A stretch of DNA of 64,000 nucleotides from Candidatus Woesearchaeota archaeon (GCA_018657385.1 JABHXF010000033.1:39803-103802), one strand, 5' to 3'; positions 45,884 to 54,606 are shown, counted from the first letter of the stretch. Translations and numbers: made by a program. The notes: generated by a model not told the origin, from the sequence alone.

Positions 45884-47011
45884 TCACATTCTTTTCATTG
45901 TAATTACTTTTAATTCCATACTGCCTTGCATTACATTTCTTTCTTTATCAATTTCAAACTTCTTCATTTCAGAAATCTTTGCTAAACAATCTTTAAAGAA
46001 TTTGTCATTATTAATTATGAAAACTATTTTTCCTAATTCATCTAATACATAATCTGCCTGATGAAAGAATTCTCTATAAATCTTTTCTATCTCTTTTTCA
46101 TTTGTATTTTTTGTTAATGAAGGCATGATTGTAACAATTTTATCAACCTGTCCTTTATCTAATTTAGTATCAAGCCATTCTAAATCAATTTTACTAACTG
46201 TAATATATTTACTAACTCCTGCAATTTGTGCATTTTTCTTTGTTGCTTGCATATAACTCATTAGTTTGTCATAAGCAATTATTTTTGCTTCTGGTTCAAA
46301 TTGTTTATCAAATTTTGAAGGATTAGTTTTTAAAAATCTTGTAAACCATAATTTATCTTTCCTGTAAAAATTTGTTGAAATGTTTCTTAGATATAAACCA
46401 GCCTCAATTGAGATTATTCCAGAGCCACAAAAAGGATCAAGTATTGTTTCATTATGTTTTAATTTAGCAATTCTTAATAATGCATAACCTAAAGCACCGT
46501 TTAAAGAAGAACCAACTGAAAATATTTTATATTCTCTTTTGCTTAAATTAACCCCACTAAAATCAACTCCTAAATAAAGCTGATGCTCATTAATGAAAAC
46601 ATAAATTTTAATTTGTGGATCTTTCATTGCAACATTGCATTTATGCTTTTTTAATAATAATTCTCCAACTTTTTCAGCAACATCTTGGGAAGAAAAATCA
46701 TGATCACCTAATCTTTTACAAACAACTTTGAATGTTTTGTTTTCTAACCACTCATCACTTTTTACTTGTTTAACAAGCTGTGTAATTAATGGTAAAAAAT
46801 CATCTAATTTATTACTAATAGTTGCTCTGCCTAACAACAACAAAGTTCTTTTAATACTTCTTGCTAAATATGTTAGTTTTACTAATTTTTCAGTATCTGC
46901 TTCAAAAATAACAACATTATCATTAACTACTCCAACTTCATCTATAATCTCCTCTATCTCCTGCGCAGCAATATCTTCAATGCCTTTATTACAAATAACT
47001 AATCCTTTCAT
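45884..47011 (-). CDS. THUMP-domain tRNA/RNA guanine-N2 methyltransferase (Trm14/RlmL-like)
   Basis: 375 residues from ATG 47011; the longer frame upstream is AT-rich leader. N-terminal THUMP region (about 45-155, YLGVDFSGVNLSKREYKIFS end). The Rossmann domain has DPFCGSGIISIEAGLYLRN motif I. The catalytic N/DPPY motif is replaced around IVTIMPSLTKN, where NLPY/NPPY is usual: an M-P-S, suggesting altered or lost base-amino methylation. Likely acts on tRNA at position 6 or similar. Confidence 0.8.
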   Translation of the reverse strand: MKGLVICNKGIEDIAAQEIEEIIDEVGVVNDNVVIFEADTEKLVKLTYLARSIKRTLLLLGRATISNKLDDFLPLITQLVKQVKSDEWLENKTFKVVCKRLGDHDFSSQDVAEKVGELLLKKHKCNVAMKDPQIKIYVFINEHQLYLGVDFSGVNLSKREYKIFSVGSSLNGALGYALLRIAKLKHNETILDPFCGSGIISIEAGLYLRNISTNFYRKDKLWFTRFLKTNPSKFDKQFEPEAKIIAYDKLMSYMQATKKNAQIAGVSKYITVSKIDLEWLDTKLDKGQVDKIVTIMPSLTKNTNEKEIEKIYREFFHQADYVLDELGKIVFIINNDKFFKDCLAKISEMKKFEIDKERNVMQGSMELKVITMKRM

Positions 47012-47166
47012 AATAACTGGGATGTTGTGGGGATTTATATAGGTTATGTATATTCTGTTAATAATTAATATTTTGTAGGTAGTTATTTGTTGTAACAAAA
47101 ATGAATCAATTGGCAAAACTTAAATATGATTAGTTCATTCTTAACTTTAATTAAATAGTGATATTT

Positions 47167-47952
47167 ATGGATACAAAAACAAAAACATTTTGGGTTAATG
47201 GATCATTAGATGATTTGTTATTTGATGGACTGCTAATAAGAGAATTATCAAAATCAGTAGATTCAAGAATATTGGGTGAAGTAAAACACCTTGATCTTCG
47301 GGGTGCTTTAAGACATAGTGATAATCATGAATCTGGTGTTGGTGTAATGCTTAATAATAGGGCCAACAAAGAAATAATTGGAGTAGAGATATTCACAAAA
47401 AAAAATTATGTTCTTACTGATGATAGTATTATTAATCATATTTATTCTGCTATTGATAGGTTTGGTGGAGATAAAGGATTTAAATTTGAAACAAATGGTT
47501 ATGGTTTTTTTGTTAAACAGGCACATTTAGGGGCAGTGCTTGAACAATTAGGTGAAAATTTCCCAAATAATGAAATGTATAAAAAAATATTAACTGCTTT
47601 GGATTTAAGATTTACTGAATATAATGGTACTTTAATTATAAATACTGATCTAGGATTTGTTTTCTTCCATAAACAAAAACAAAGAAGAGCATATACTTGG
47701 GCATATAGAGAAAAACAAGATTTTACATTAGTTTCATATCAAAATAAACAAGATGGTCTTTTTATTTCTACTACAACAAATGATGACGTTGGAAGATTTG
47801 AAATGAGAACAATGAAAAAATATTTTCCAATGATGGCAAGACAAATTAAAGAAAGATATGTACATAATGTTTTGAATTTCTTTAAACAAAATTATGATTG
47901 TGATTTCTCAACAAGAAGATGGAAAGTTAGTTATCAAGTTCCTGTTAAATAA
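47167..47952 (+). CDS. Hypothetical protein
   Basis: 261 residues from ATG 47167; the GTG at 47158 is also in frame. Not recognised. Segments LGFVFFHKQKQRRAYTWAYR and TNGYGFFVKQAHLGAVLEQL alternate strands and helices as in a soluble alpha/beta protein. No membrane segment or signal. It is convergent with the permease gene. Confidence 0.5.
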   Translation: MDTKTKTFWVNGSLDDLLFDGLLIRELSKSVDSRILGEVKHLDLRGALRHSDNHESGVGVMLNNRANKEIIGVEIFTKKNYVLTDDSIINHIYSAIDRFGGDKGFKFETNGYGFFVKQAHLGAVLEQLGENFPNNEMYKKILTALDLRFTEYNGTLIINTDLGFVFFHKQKQRRAYTWAYREKQDFTLVSYQNKQDGLFISTTTNDDVGRFEMRTMKKYFPMMARQIKERYVHNVLNFFKQNYDCDFSTRRWKVSYQVPVK

Positions 47953-47962
47953 TTATCTCTGA

Positions 47963-48922
47963 TTATATTAACCAACCTTGCAATATATTAATCAAGTAAC
48001 CAACAATAATAATTCCTATTGTTACAATACTAAAGAATATTAGAATTAACTTTAATTTCATTGCTCTTCTTAAGATAATAGCTTCTGGCAAGCTAAGTGC
48101 AGCAGTTGCCATCATAAATGCTAATGCAGTTCCTAATGGGATGCCTTTTTGAAATAATACAAGTGCAATAGGAACAATTGCAGCACAACTTCCATACATT
48201 GGAACTCCTAATAAAGTTGCAATTGGAACTGTAAATATACCTCCTTTAGAAATAATTGCTTGGATTGTTGCTTCAGGAACAAAATTATGAATTCCTGCAC
48301 CAATTGCAACACCAACTAAAACCCAGATCCATAATTTTTTTGTTATAGTAACTGCTTCATTTATTCCAAACTTAATTCTATCATTGAAAGTTTTGAAAAT
48401 AAGTTTTTTTACTTTTTCTGATTTAGTTATCATATCTTTAACAAGATATTTTTCTAATTTCATTTTTCCAAGAATCATACCTGAGAAAACTCCAACTAAA
48501 ATTCCAAACACAACATATGCTGCAGTTATTTTCCAACCAAAAAATCCCCACATTAATACAACTAAATATTCATTTACTAATGGGGAAGTTATTAAAAAAG
48601 AAAATGTAACTCCTAATGGTACTCCAGCCTTAACAAAACTTAGGAATAATGGAATTGAAGAACAGGAACAAAAAGGAGTAATTGCTCCAAACAAAGATGC
48701 AAACAAATTTGAAATTCCAAACTTACCTTTGCTTAACCATTTCTTGATTTTTTCTGGAGGAATATAAGTTCTTAAAAATCCAACAATTGCAATCATCACA
48801 AATAATAAGAAAATGATTTTTATAGAATCATATATGAAAAAGTTTACTGCTTCTCCAAATCTTGATTCTGCATTTAGTTTGAATATGTTAAATACTAACC
48901 ATTCTGTGAATATTTCTAACAT
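47963..48922 (-). CDS. ArsP/SO_0444-type permease
   Basis: 319 residues, eight to ten helices. The family motif FGAITPFCSCSSIPLFLSFV (TPFCSCS) and PLVNEYLVVLMWG match PF03773 permeases, which include efflux proteins for organoarsenicals and, for SO_0444, copper/zinc. A second half PMYGSCAAIVPIALVLFQKG repeats the motif with one Cys. The tiny CCC protein upstream on the same strand supports a soft-metal role. Confidence 0.85.
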   Translation of the reverse strand: MLEIFTEWLVFNIFKLNAESRFGEAVNFFIYDSIKIIFLLFVMIAIVGFLRTYIPPEKIKKWLSKGKFGISNLFASLFGAITPFCSCSSIPLFLSFVKAGVPLGVTFSFLITSPLVNEYLVVLMWGFFGWKITAAYVVFGILVGVFSGMILGKMKLEKYLVKDMITKSEKVKKLIFKTFNDRIKFGINEAVTITKKLWIWVLVGVAIGAGIHNFVPEATIQAIISKGGIFTVPIATLLGVPMYGSCAAIVPIALVLFQKGIPLGTALAFMMATAALSLPEAIILRRAMKLKLILIFFSIVTIGIIIVGYLINILQGWLI

Positions 48923-48936
48923 TTATTATACAAGCC

Positions 48937-49047
48937 TCAACATTTTCTATCTTTACAACAACATGATGTTTTTTTTGCCTTCTTTTCTAGCTTTTTATCT
49001 AATTTGTCTATCATCTTACTAAAAAATGATTTTTTTGTTTTATTCAT
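48937..49047 (-). CDS. Small basic protein with CCC motif, permease partner
   Basis: 36 residues read from the minus strand: MNKTKKSFFSKMIDKLDKKL, then KKAKKTSCCC and KDRKC. Such micro-proteins with a Lys-rich helix and a CCC end are seen beside SO_0444-type permeases in anaerobes; the cysteines could shuttle a soft metal. It is 14 bases upstream of the permease start. Confidence 0.6.
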   Translation of the reverse strand: MNKTKKSFFSKMIDKLDKKLEKKAKKTSCCCKDRKC

Positions 49048-49103
49048 ATTTTATGATTATATATTATGTGGTTTATATTGGTTTTGGTTATGATTCAGAA
49101 AGT

Positions 49104-50300
49104 TTAGAAGAATGCACTTAACTTAGATTGTTCCTGCATATTCTTTAACAATAAACTTTGATCTAACAAGTTAGAAACATTAAAGCCAAATTTCTTACTT
49201 CCAACTAATTTTGCATAATTTAATAATAACTCTTTTGTGGCAAATTCAATTGGTTTATTTGCAAGAGCTGCTCTTGTTGCTTCTCTGCATATCCAAACAC
49301 CAAGTGGTGCAATATATTCATTAGGATTAATAAATCTAAGTACAAGAACACCTGATTGTCTTTTCATTGATTTTAGTTTTTCTAAGATTGCAATCCTTGC
49401 TGCATAGTAACCACCAGCTGTTTGGTATGCATAGGCTTTTCTGCCTTGGAAACTTTCATAATCAGTTGCAAAACTATTTTTTTCTGTAATTATCATTTCA
49501 AATAATTCATAACTCCAAACTTCTGGAAACATTAAGATTAAATAATAATTTCCTTGGTAACCACCAAAATAAGCAAGATAATCAGTTGTTTGAAAATCTT
49601 TGACTTCATTAATTATTTGTTTTCCAATTAAATCATCAACAGCAGTTATAGACCATCTAGTTGGCACAAGTTTTCTATTCTTCTTCATTCCCAAATTTGC
49701 AAGTGAGAAAACTTTTGTTAAGTAATGTTCATCAAAACCTTTATCATATAATGAATAAACAGCATCATTTGCTTTGAAATAAATATCATCAACTGCTTTT
49801 TCTACTTGATGAGGGATCTTTGGATTTTCAGTTATCATTGCTTTTTTGATTCCAACCTTTGGACCATGGGGCATTGCATCATCAAACATAGTTAAACTTA
49901 AATTTGGTTTTTTGGTTAAGTTTATTTCAACATCAACTGGTTTGCTTGCAAGAGAAATTTCTTGAGATATTTCTAATAATTTATTATCAAATGTTTTAAT
50001 GTTTGCTCTGAATGTAGAATTAACTAATTGTGTTCTTAAATCAATTATTTCAGGAATTGTTGTTTTATCTTTTACCCATGTTAAGGGTTCATCATGTTTT
50101 TGATAATCTTCAACATTCATTATTCCAACATTTATGTTTGGATAACCAAATTTTCCAACAAAAAGATTAGGAGATGCTCCAAAATAATCTTGTTTTGCCT
50201 TCATATTGAACTTTTCTTTTGCATCTAATCTGATTTTCTTTGGATCAAGGCCATGAAAATGTAATTTTCTACCTTTGTCCTTGATATATGACACATTCAT
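49104..50300 (-). CDS. nreA: NreA-type archaeal DNA repair protein
   Basis: 398 residues from ATG 50300 (MNVSYIKDKGRKL). Family signatures: SPNLFVGKFGYPNINVGIM, PHGPKVGIKKAMI, VPTRWSITAVDDLIG. The C-terminus EQSKLSAFF is a canonical PIP box (QxxLxxFF) for PCNA binding. Nre proteins protect against DNA damage with the UvrABC/PCNA path. A 34-codon in-frame extension upstream is created by a hairpin repeat and is not real. It shares its 5' region with the hairpin at 50329. Confidence 0.92.
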   Translation of the reverse strand: MNVSYIKDKGRKLHFHGLDPKKIRLDAKEKFNMKAKQDYFGASPNLFVGKFGYPNINVGIMNVEDYQKHDEPLTWVKDKTTIPEIIDLRTQLVNSTFRANIKTFDNKLLEISQEISLASKPVDVEINLTKKPNLSLTMFDDAMPHGPKVGIKKAMITENPKIPHQVEKAVDDIYFKANDAVYSLYDKGFDEHYLTKVFSLANLGMKKNRKLVPTRWSITAVDDLIGKQIINEVKDFQTTDYLAYFGGYQGNYYLILMFPEVWSYELFEMIITEKNSFATDYESFQGRKAYAYQTAGGYYAARIAILEKLKSMKRQSGVLVLRFINPNEYIAPLGVWICREATRAALANKPIEFATKELLLNYAKLVGSKKFGFNVSNLLDQSLLLKNMQEQSKLSAFF

Positions 50301-50328
50301 AGTAATGTGGGATAGGTTGGATAATATA

Positions 50329-50424
50329 AAGGTTTTTGAAGGTTTGAAGGGTTCGGAAGGTTTGGATTGTTTGGATGGTTTTTTACCTTCCTGACCTTCC
50401 ATACCCTCCTAACCTTCCAGACAC
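50329..50424. repeat. Low-complexity hairpin, GGAAGG-word family
   Basis: Left arm of GGTTTGAAGGG/GGAAGGTTTGG words (50329-50378) faces a right arm of CCTTCC/CCCTCC words. It lies in the divergent gap between nreA and the DHH gene. A sister is at 60306-60408. It creates a false N-terminal extension on the nreA reading frame. Confidence 0.7.
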
Positions 50425-50467
50425 TAACATGGAAACCTTTTAATACAACTACCTTCTTCTTTTAATC

Positions 50468-51553
50468 ATGTCAACAAATAGACAGAGAAAGAGACAATTA
50501 GAGAAAGTAAAGGAAGAATTAGATAATTGTGAAAGACCATTGTTCTTTTTTGATGATGATCCAGATGGTTTATCTAGCTTTTTACAGCTTTATAGATATA
50601 AAAATGCAGGAAAAGGAGTTGTTGTTAAGGTTCATCCTGTTTTAGATGAAACTTTTCTAAATACTGTTAAAGATTATGGTCCTGATAAGATTTTTATCTT
50701 AGATATTCCTAAAGTTAGTGAAGAATTCTTGAAAAAATTAAAAAGACCTATTGTTTACATTGACCATCATAGTATTGCTCAACATGAAATTGATAATTAC
50801 ACTTATTTTAACCCACACATTTATGATGAAGATGATGCAAGATGTGTAAGTTATTGGTGCCATGAAATTGTTAATCTTGAAAACAACAACGAAGAAGATG
50901 AAGCAAACCAAGATAAAGATTTATGGATTGCAATGGTGGGTTGTGTTGGGGATTGGTTTTTGCCAGACTTTAAAGATAAATTTTCTGAAAGATATCCGAA
51001 GCTTCTTGATAAAAATATAAATAAACCAGAAGATGCTTTGTTTAATTCAAAATTAGGTAAGTTAGCAAGAATTTTCTCATTTATTCTTAAAGGTCAGCAT
51101 AAAAATGCAGTTGCTTGTGTTAAAGTTTTAACAAGAATTAATGATCCTAATGATATTTTAGAACAAGCATCATCTCAAGGAAAATTTGTTTATAGAAGAT
51201 TTGAAAAAATAAATAAACATTATGAAGATTTGATTAATTCAGCAACTGAAAAAGTTCCTTCAGGTCCTGTTTTAGAGTTTTTGTATACAGAAAAACAATG
51301 GTCTTTTACTTCTGATTTAAGTAATGAATTATTATATAAATATCCTGATAAGATAATAATGGTTTGTAGAGAGAAGTCAGCAGAGTTTAGATGCAGCATT
51401 CGTTCAACAAAACATAAATTACCAGATAGAATTAATAAGGCCTTAACAGGATTAGATGGTTATGGTGGCGGTCATCAACTTGCTTGTGGTGCATGTATTA
51501 AAAGCCATCATTTTAAGAAATTTCTGGAAAGATTTAAGATGGAACTTAGTTAA
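50468..51553 (+). CDS. DHH-family phosphoesterase, RecJ/GAN-like
   Basis: 361 residues. N-terminal FFFDDDPDGLSSF gives the DxD motif, VYIDHHSIAQHE the DHH motif, and GYGGGHQLACGACI the DHHA1 glycine-rich end. Members are 5'-3' or 3'-5' exonucleases or nanoRNases; archaeal GAN binds the GINS/CMG helicase. Substrate not decided. It is divergent from nreA. Confidence 0.85.
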   Translation: MSTNRQRKRQLEKVKEELDNCERPLFFFDDDPDGLSSFLQLYRYKNAGKGVVVKVHPVLDETFLNTVKDYGPDKIFILDIPKVSEEFLKKLKRPIVYIDHHSIAQHEIDNYTYFNPHIYDEDDARCVSYWCHEIVNLENNNEEDEANQDKDLWIAMVGCVGDWFLPDFKDKFSERYPKLLDKNINKPEDALFNSKLGKLARIFSFILKGQHKNAVACVKVLTRINDPNDILEQASSQGKFVYRRFEKINKHYEDLINSATEKVPSGPVLEFLYTEKQWSFTSDLSNELLYKYPDKIIMVCREKSAEFRCSIRSTKHKLPDRINKALTGLDGYGGGHQLACGACIKSHHFKKFLERFKMELS

Positions 51554-51556
51554 ATA

Positions 51557-51679
51557 GTTATGAGTTTTGAGATAGGAGTAATGAGTTGGTTCTGGGGAAA
51601 TTAGTTTTAAGAAAATGTAGCTATACTCATAACTACCAACTCATAACCAACTCATAACTCAAGACTTATTACTCATAAC
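51557..51679. repeat. Long ATGAGTT-word hairpin, copy 1
   Basis: Left arm GTTATGAGTTTTGAG ... ATGAGTTGGTT (51557-51592) pairs with right arm AACCAACTCATAACTCAAG ... CTCATAAC (ending 51679). GAGTAATGAGTTGGTTCTG (51576) recurs with one change at 62666. It follows a + strand gene stop. Confidence 0.75.
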
Positions 51680-51730
51680 ATAATTTATAATATAATAAAC
51701 TTTAAATATGTCTATGTGCTTTAGTTTTAT

Positions 51731-52831
51731 ATGGTTAAGATATCTCCCTCATTATTTCAATTTAAATCAAGTGAATTAGCAAGGGCAGTTAAGAAAATAT
51801 CTCATGCTGATTTGATTCATATTGATGTTACAGACGGAACTTTTGTTGGCCAAGATAAAGCTTCTTTATTTTATGATCCAGCTAAGCTTAAAGCTGTTCA
51901 AGCAAATTCAGATGTTCCATTAGATGTTCATTTAATGGTTGAAGATCCATTAACAGATTTAGAAAAGTATGCAGCACTTAGTCCAAGACCAGAATATATT
52001 TCATTTCATATTGAAGCTACAACTAAATCTGGGCAAGATCCTAAAGCAGTTATTAAAAAAATAAGAAGCTATGGTATAAAACCAGCAATTGCAGTTAATC
52101 CTGCAACTTCATTGGCTGAAATTAAAGGTTTGCTTAAAAGTCTTGACATGGTTTTATTGATGAGTGTTGTTCCAGGATTGCCAGGACAAAGTTATATTTC
52201 TGATGTTAATGATAAAATAATAGAACTAAAAGGAATGATTGATGAAAAAGGTTTAGAAACTTTAATTCAAGTTGATGGTGGTATTAAATTAGAAAATGTA
52301 AATATTCCAATAAATGCAGGTGCTGATGTTATTGTTTCAGGTACTGGAATATTTAGTCATAAAAGTTATTCTCCAAGGGAGGTTATTGATAAAATGAAAT
52401 CTGTTATTGTTCTAGGGTCAGACCATGGTGGTTATGAATTAAAAGAAAAAATAAGGGCATATTTAGATAATAAAGGAATTGCTTACAAAGATATGGGATG
52501 TTATGATACCCAAAGTGTTGATTATCCTAATTATGCAGATAAAGTATGTAAACCAATTTTAGCTGGTGAATATAAAAGAGGAATGTTATTTTGTGGAACT
52601 GGTATTGGAATTAGTATTAGAGCAAATAGATATAATGGAATTAGAGCTGCTTTAGTACATAATGAAAAAACAGCAAAATTAGCTGCAGAACATAATAATG
52701 CTAATGTTTTAGTAATGGGTGGTAGAACAACATCTGTGCAAATGGCAAAAAAAATGTTTGATGCTTGGTATACAACTAAATTTGAAGAAAGACATCAAAG
52801 AAGACTTGATATGCTAGATAAGAAGTGTTGA
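51731..52831 (+). CDS. rpe-rpiB: Ribulose-phosphate 3-epimerase/ribose-5-phosphate isomerase B fusion
   Basis: 366 residues. The first 220 are an Rpe TIM barrel: ISPSLFQF, HIDVTDGTFV, DVHLMVEDP, VVPGLPGQ and VDGGIKLEN. The last 145 are RpiB: VIVLGSDHGGYELKEKI, VDYPNYADKV, FCGTGIGISIRANR (active Cys) and AAEHNNANVLVMGGR. Usually separate enzymes; the fusion would channel ribulose-5-P to both xylulose-5-P and ribose-5-P, completing with the tkt/zwf/gnd operon. Confidence 0.93.
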   Translation: MVKISPSLFQFKSSELARAVKKISHADLIHIDVTDGTFVGQDKASLFYDPAKLKAVQANSDVPLDVHLMVEDPLTDLEKYAALSPRPEYISFHIEATTKSGQDPKAVIKKIRSYGIKPAIAVNPATSLAEIKGLLKSLDMVLLMSVVPGLPGQSYISDVNDKIIELKGMIDEKGLETLIQVDGGIKLENVNIPINAGADVIVSGTGIFSHKSYSPREVIDKMKSVIVLGSDHGGYELKEKIRAYLDNKGIAYKDMGCYDTQSVDYPNYADKVCKPILAGEYKRGMLFCGTGIGISIRANRYNGIRAALVHNEKTAKLAAEHNNANVLVMGGRTTSVQMAKKMFDAWYTTKFEERHQRRLDMLDKKC

Positions 52832-52891
52832 TTTTTCTTATATTCTTATTAACTTTCTTTATATTATAATAATAGTATATATATAGTAATA

Positions 52892-52899
52892 TTTATAAA
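52892..52899 (+). promoter_or_regulatory. TATA box of tRNA-Gly gene
   Basis: TTTATAAA centred about 30 bases before the tRNA 5' end at 52926. Confidence 0.6.
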
Positions 52900-52946
52900 G
52901 GTAAAGTTTTTCTTCTATCATAAATGCACCGGTGGTCTAATGGCTA

Positions 52947-52970
52947 CAGCTTAGTAAAAGCTGCCGTAAA
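52947..52970 (+). other. tRNA intron 1, D-arm
   Basis: A bulge-helix-bulge-like fold: central helix ATGGC (52940-52944) with GCCGT (52963-52967), 3-nt bulges TAC and AAA, and an intron hairpin AGCTT/AAGCT. Boundaries could shift by one or two bases. Confidence 0.65.
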
Positions 52971-53001
52971 TGACTCCGGCCTTCCAAGCCGGGTATCTGG
53001 G

Positions 53002-53032
53002 AGATTTAAAGTAAATGCTTTAAGTCCAGGAA
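53002..53032 (+). other. tRNA intron 2, T-arm
   Basis: Central 4-bp helix CTGG (52997) with CCAG (53026), 3-nt bulges GAG and GAA, intron helix ATTTAAAG/CTTTAAGT (one G-U). Strict cutting in the bulges would leave two extra T-loop bases, so exact boundaries are unsure. Confidence 0.65.
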
Positions 53033-53790
53033 TTCAAATCCCGGCCGGTGCATTTCACATTTCTTGGTTTTATTAAACTATGAAACATTTCAAATTCAGG
53101 TTTTCTTAAATCTATATGATAAATATCTTTTCTGTTTTCTCTTTTTTCTATATACTTTCTTAGTTTGTATTTTATATCTAGTTTTTCAAGTGAACATGCA
53201 ATATCTCTAATTAAGTTATATGATACAGATGCAAAATTAATTCTCTTATTTGATATATGTCCATCACTATCTACAGAACCTCTAATGAAACCTCTAAGAA
53301 ATTCTTTAGAATGATTTTTGTTTTTCAATTCTACGGTGTATGTTTTTCTAATTTTTTTATTCCATATGAGATAATTATGGATTAGTTTATGTATGGTTTT
53401 TGAATAATAACACAAATTTATTCTATTATCAACCTTAAAAACCATAGGTCTTTTCCCAAATAATTTGATTAATACATTCTTAATTAAATCTTCTACAAAT
53501 TTTTTTTCATTAAGGTTAAAATATAAATAAGTTCTATACTGGTATTTATCTGTTTTATCAATACAACCATCACCTGCAAAAAGTCCAATAAATTCACCAA
53601 TTAATTCTTTATTATTACTTTTAATGGTTATTGGGTTCATAGTTCTACCTTTAATTTTTCTAAAATGATAATAAATGGTTGTTTTCTTTTTTCTTGTAAT
53701 TTTAGTGATTTCATTAAGTGAATACTCTTTATCAATTAATTTTTGAATATTTTTTAACTCTTTTTTTGTTAATCTATTATATTTTCTCAT
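53020..53790 (-). CDS. LAGLIDADG homing endonuclease with HTH
   Basis: 256 residues. N-terminal HTH (about 10-48, YSLNEITKITRKKKTTIYYH). Two LAGLIDADG helices, FIGLFAGDGCID and FIRGSVDSDGHIS, each end in an acidic catalytic residue, so it is a single-chain enzyme. A strong GGAGGAAC ribosome-binding site precedes ATG 53790. The last ten codons (CTGRDLNSWT) are the antisense of the tRNA-Gly 3' exon, and the TAA stop lies inside tRNA intron 2. Confidence 0.88.
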   Translation of the reverse strand: MRKYNRLTKKELKNIQKLIDKEYSLNEITKITRKKKTTIYYHFRKIKGRTMNPITIKSNNKELIGEFIGLFAGDGCIDKTDKYQYRTYLYFNLNEKKFVEDLIKNVLIKLFGKRPMVFKVDNRINLCYYSKTIHKLIHNYLIWNKKIRKTYTVELKNKNHSKEFLRGFIRGSVDSDGHISNKRINFASVSYNLIRDIACSLEKLDIKYKLRKYIEKRENRKDIYHIDLRKPEFEMFHSLIKPRNVKCTGRDLNSWT

Positions 53791-54200
53791 TTTTGTTCCT
53801 CCAAACTTTTTATTTTATCCACTAAGTTTGGAATTTTGTAAGAAAAAGACGTTTAGCACAAGTTTATAATTTATTTTCGTGTTTTACCGAAAATAATTAT
53901 TTAGAACTTTTGCGTGTCTTTTTCTTCTTTTAGAAATAATTACTCCTTTATAAGCTTCACACACACTTGTCTAGTGCTTTTTGCTATGCTCTAGAAGCCT
54001 TCTATTATCAGAATTTGAGCTTTACAAGCCCGTAAAATCCTCTGTCCACTGGTATGGTATTATCCCTTACTTCTTACTTTCTTTATGTATTTCTCTTTTA
54101 AATACCGAAAACTTAATAAATAAATATCAAATCTTTTATTTTATAATTATATATACGTATATATTATAATATAAAAAAAATTAAAGTGAGGTAAACGAAA
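53791..54200. other. Gene-free region with nested inverted repeats
   Basis: AAGAAAAAGAC near 53841 pairs with GTCTTTTTCTT near 53917. Inside, TTATTTTCG/CGAAAATAA forms a hairpin. A TATA-like CTTTATAAGC near 53946 points rightward. No tRNA or protein gene is recognisable; no duplicate of the tRNA 3' end was found. Confidence 0.5.
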
Positions 54201-54434
54201 ATGCCATTTGATCCAAATTTAGATAAAAAATTGTTTTCAGAAGAAAAAGATTTTGAAAGGACAAAACTTACAGTAAGTGTAATGAGTTACAATGATGGTC
54301 CTAAAAAAATGCAAATGTCAAGAGAAAATAAAAATGCAGCTGGTGAACTTCAATTTGCAAAGTTAGGCAGAGTAACTAAAGAAGAAGCAGAAGCAATTCT
54401 ACCATTAATGCAAAAAGCACTTGAGCAAATGTAA
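54201..54434 (+). CDS. Small conserved-looking hypothetical protein
   Basis: 77 residues, not recognised: MPFDPNLDKKLFSEEKDFER, then LTVSVMSYNDGPKKMQ and a final helix KEEAEAILPLMQKALEQM. Soluble and charged. A GTGAGGT ribosome-binding site precedes it. It stands alone between gaps with repeats. Confidence 0.6.
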   Translation: MPFDPNLDKKLFSEEKDFERTKLTVSVMSYNDGPKKMQMSRENKNAAGELQFAKLGRVTKEEAEAILPLMQKALEQM

Positions 54435-54557
54435 TTTTACTTTTTTTCTTTTATTTTTTTATAACAAACCGTTAGGCTCTTTTTGTTGTTATTTCTTTTT
54501 TATTTATGTTAGGATTATTTTTTTATTAATATTATTTCGAAAATAACAACAATCTGG

Positions 54558-54604
54558 TTATAATATGATTATAATGTGATTATAATGTGATTATAATGTG
54601 ATTA
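54558..54604. repeat. 11-bp tandem repeat
   Basis: TGATTATAATG units start at 54566, 54577, 54588 and 54599 (partial) with 11-bp spacing, immediately before repeat element copy 7. Confidence 0.8.
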
Positions 54605-54606
54605 GA

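Larger units (their letters stand above)
52926..53052 (+). tRNA. trnG: tRNA-Gly(UCC) with two introns
   Basis: Acceptor GCACCGG (52926) pairs with CCGGTGC (53045), discriminator A53052, CCA not encoded. The anticodon arm CCGGC-CTTCCAA-GCCGG (52976-52992) has anticodon TCC. Folding demands removal of about 24 nt in the D-arm (52947-52970) and about 31 nt at the T-stem/loop junction (53002-53032), leaving 72 nt. The anticodon loop itself is uninterrupted, which is unusual. The 3' part is overlapped antisense by the LAGLIDADG gene. Confidence 0.9.

Noticed and set aside
50301..50402. Extra 34 residues (Lys/Ser/Pro-rich) at the start of NreA
   Set aside because: They are encoded by a low-complexity hairpin repeat; MNVSYIKDKG gives a normal NreA start.
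53020..54200. Integrated element using the tRNA 3' end as attachment site
   Set aside because: No second copy of the tRNA 3' end and no integrase were found to the right; the endonuclease overlap is better explained by homing-type insertion.
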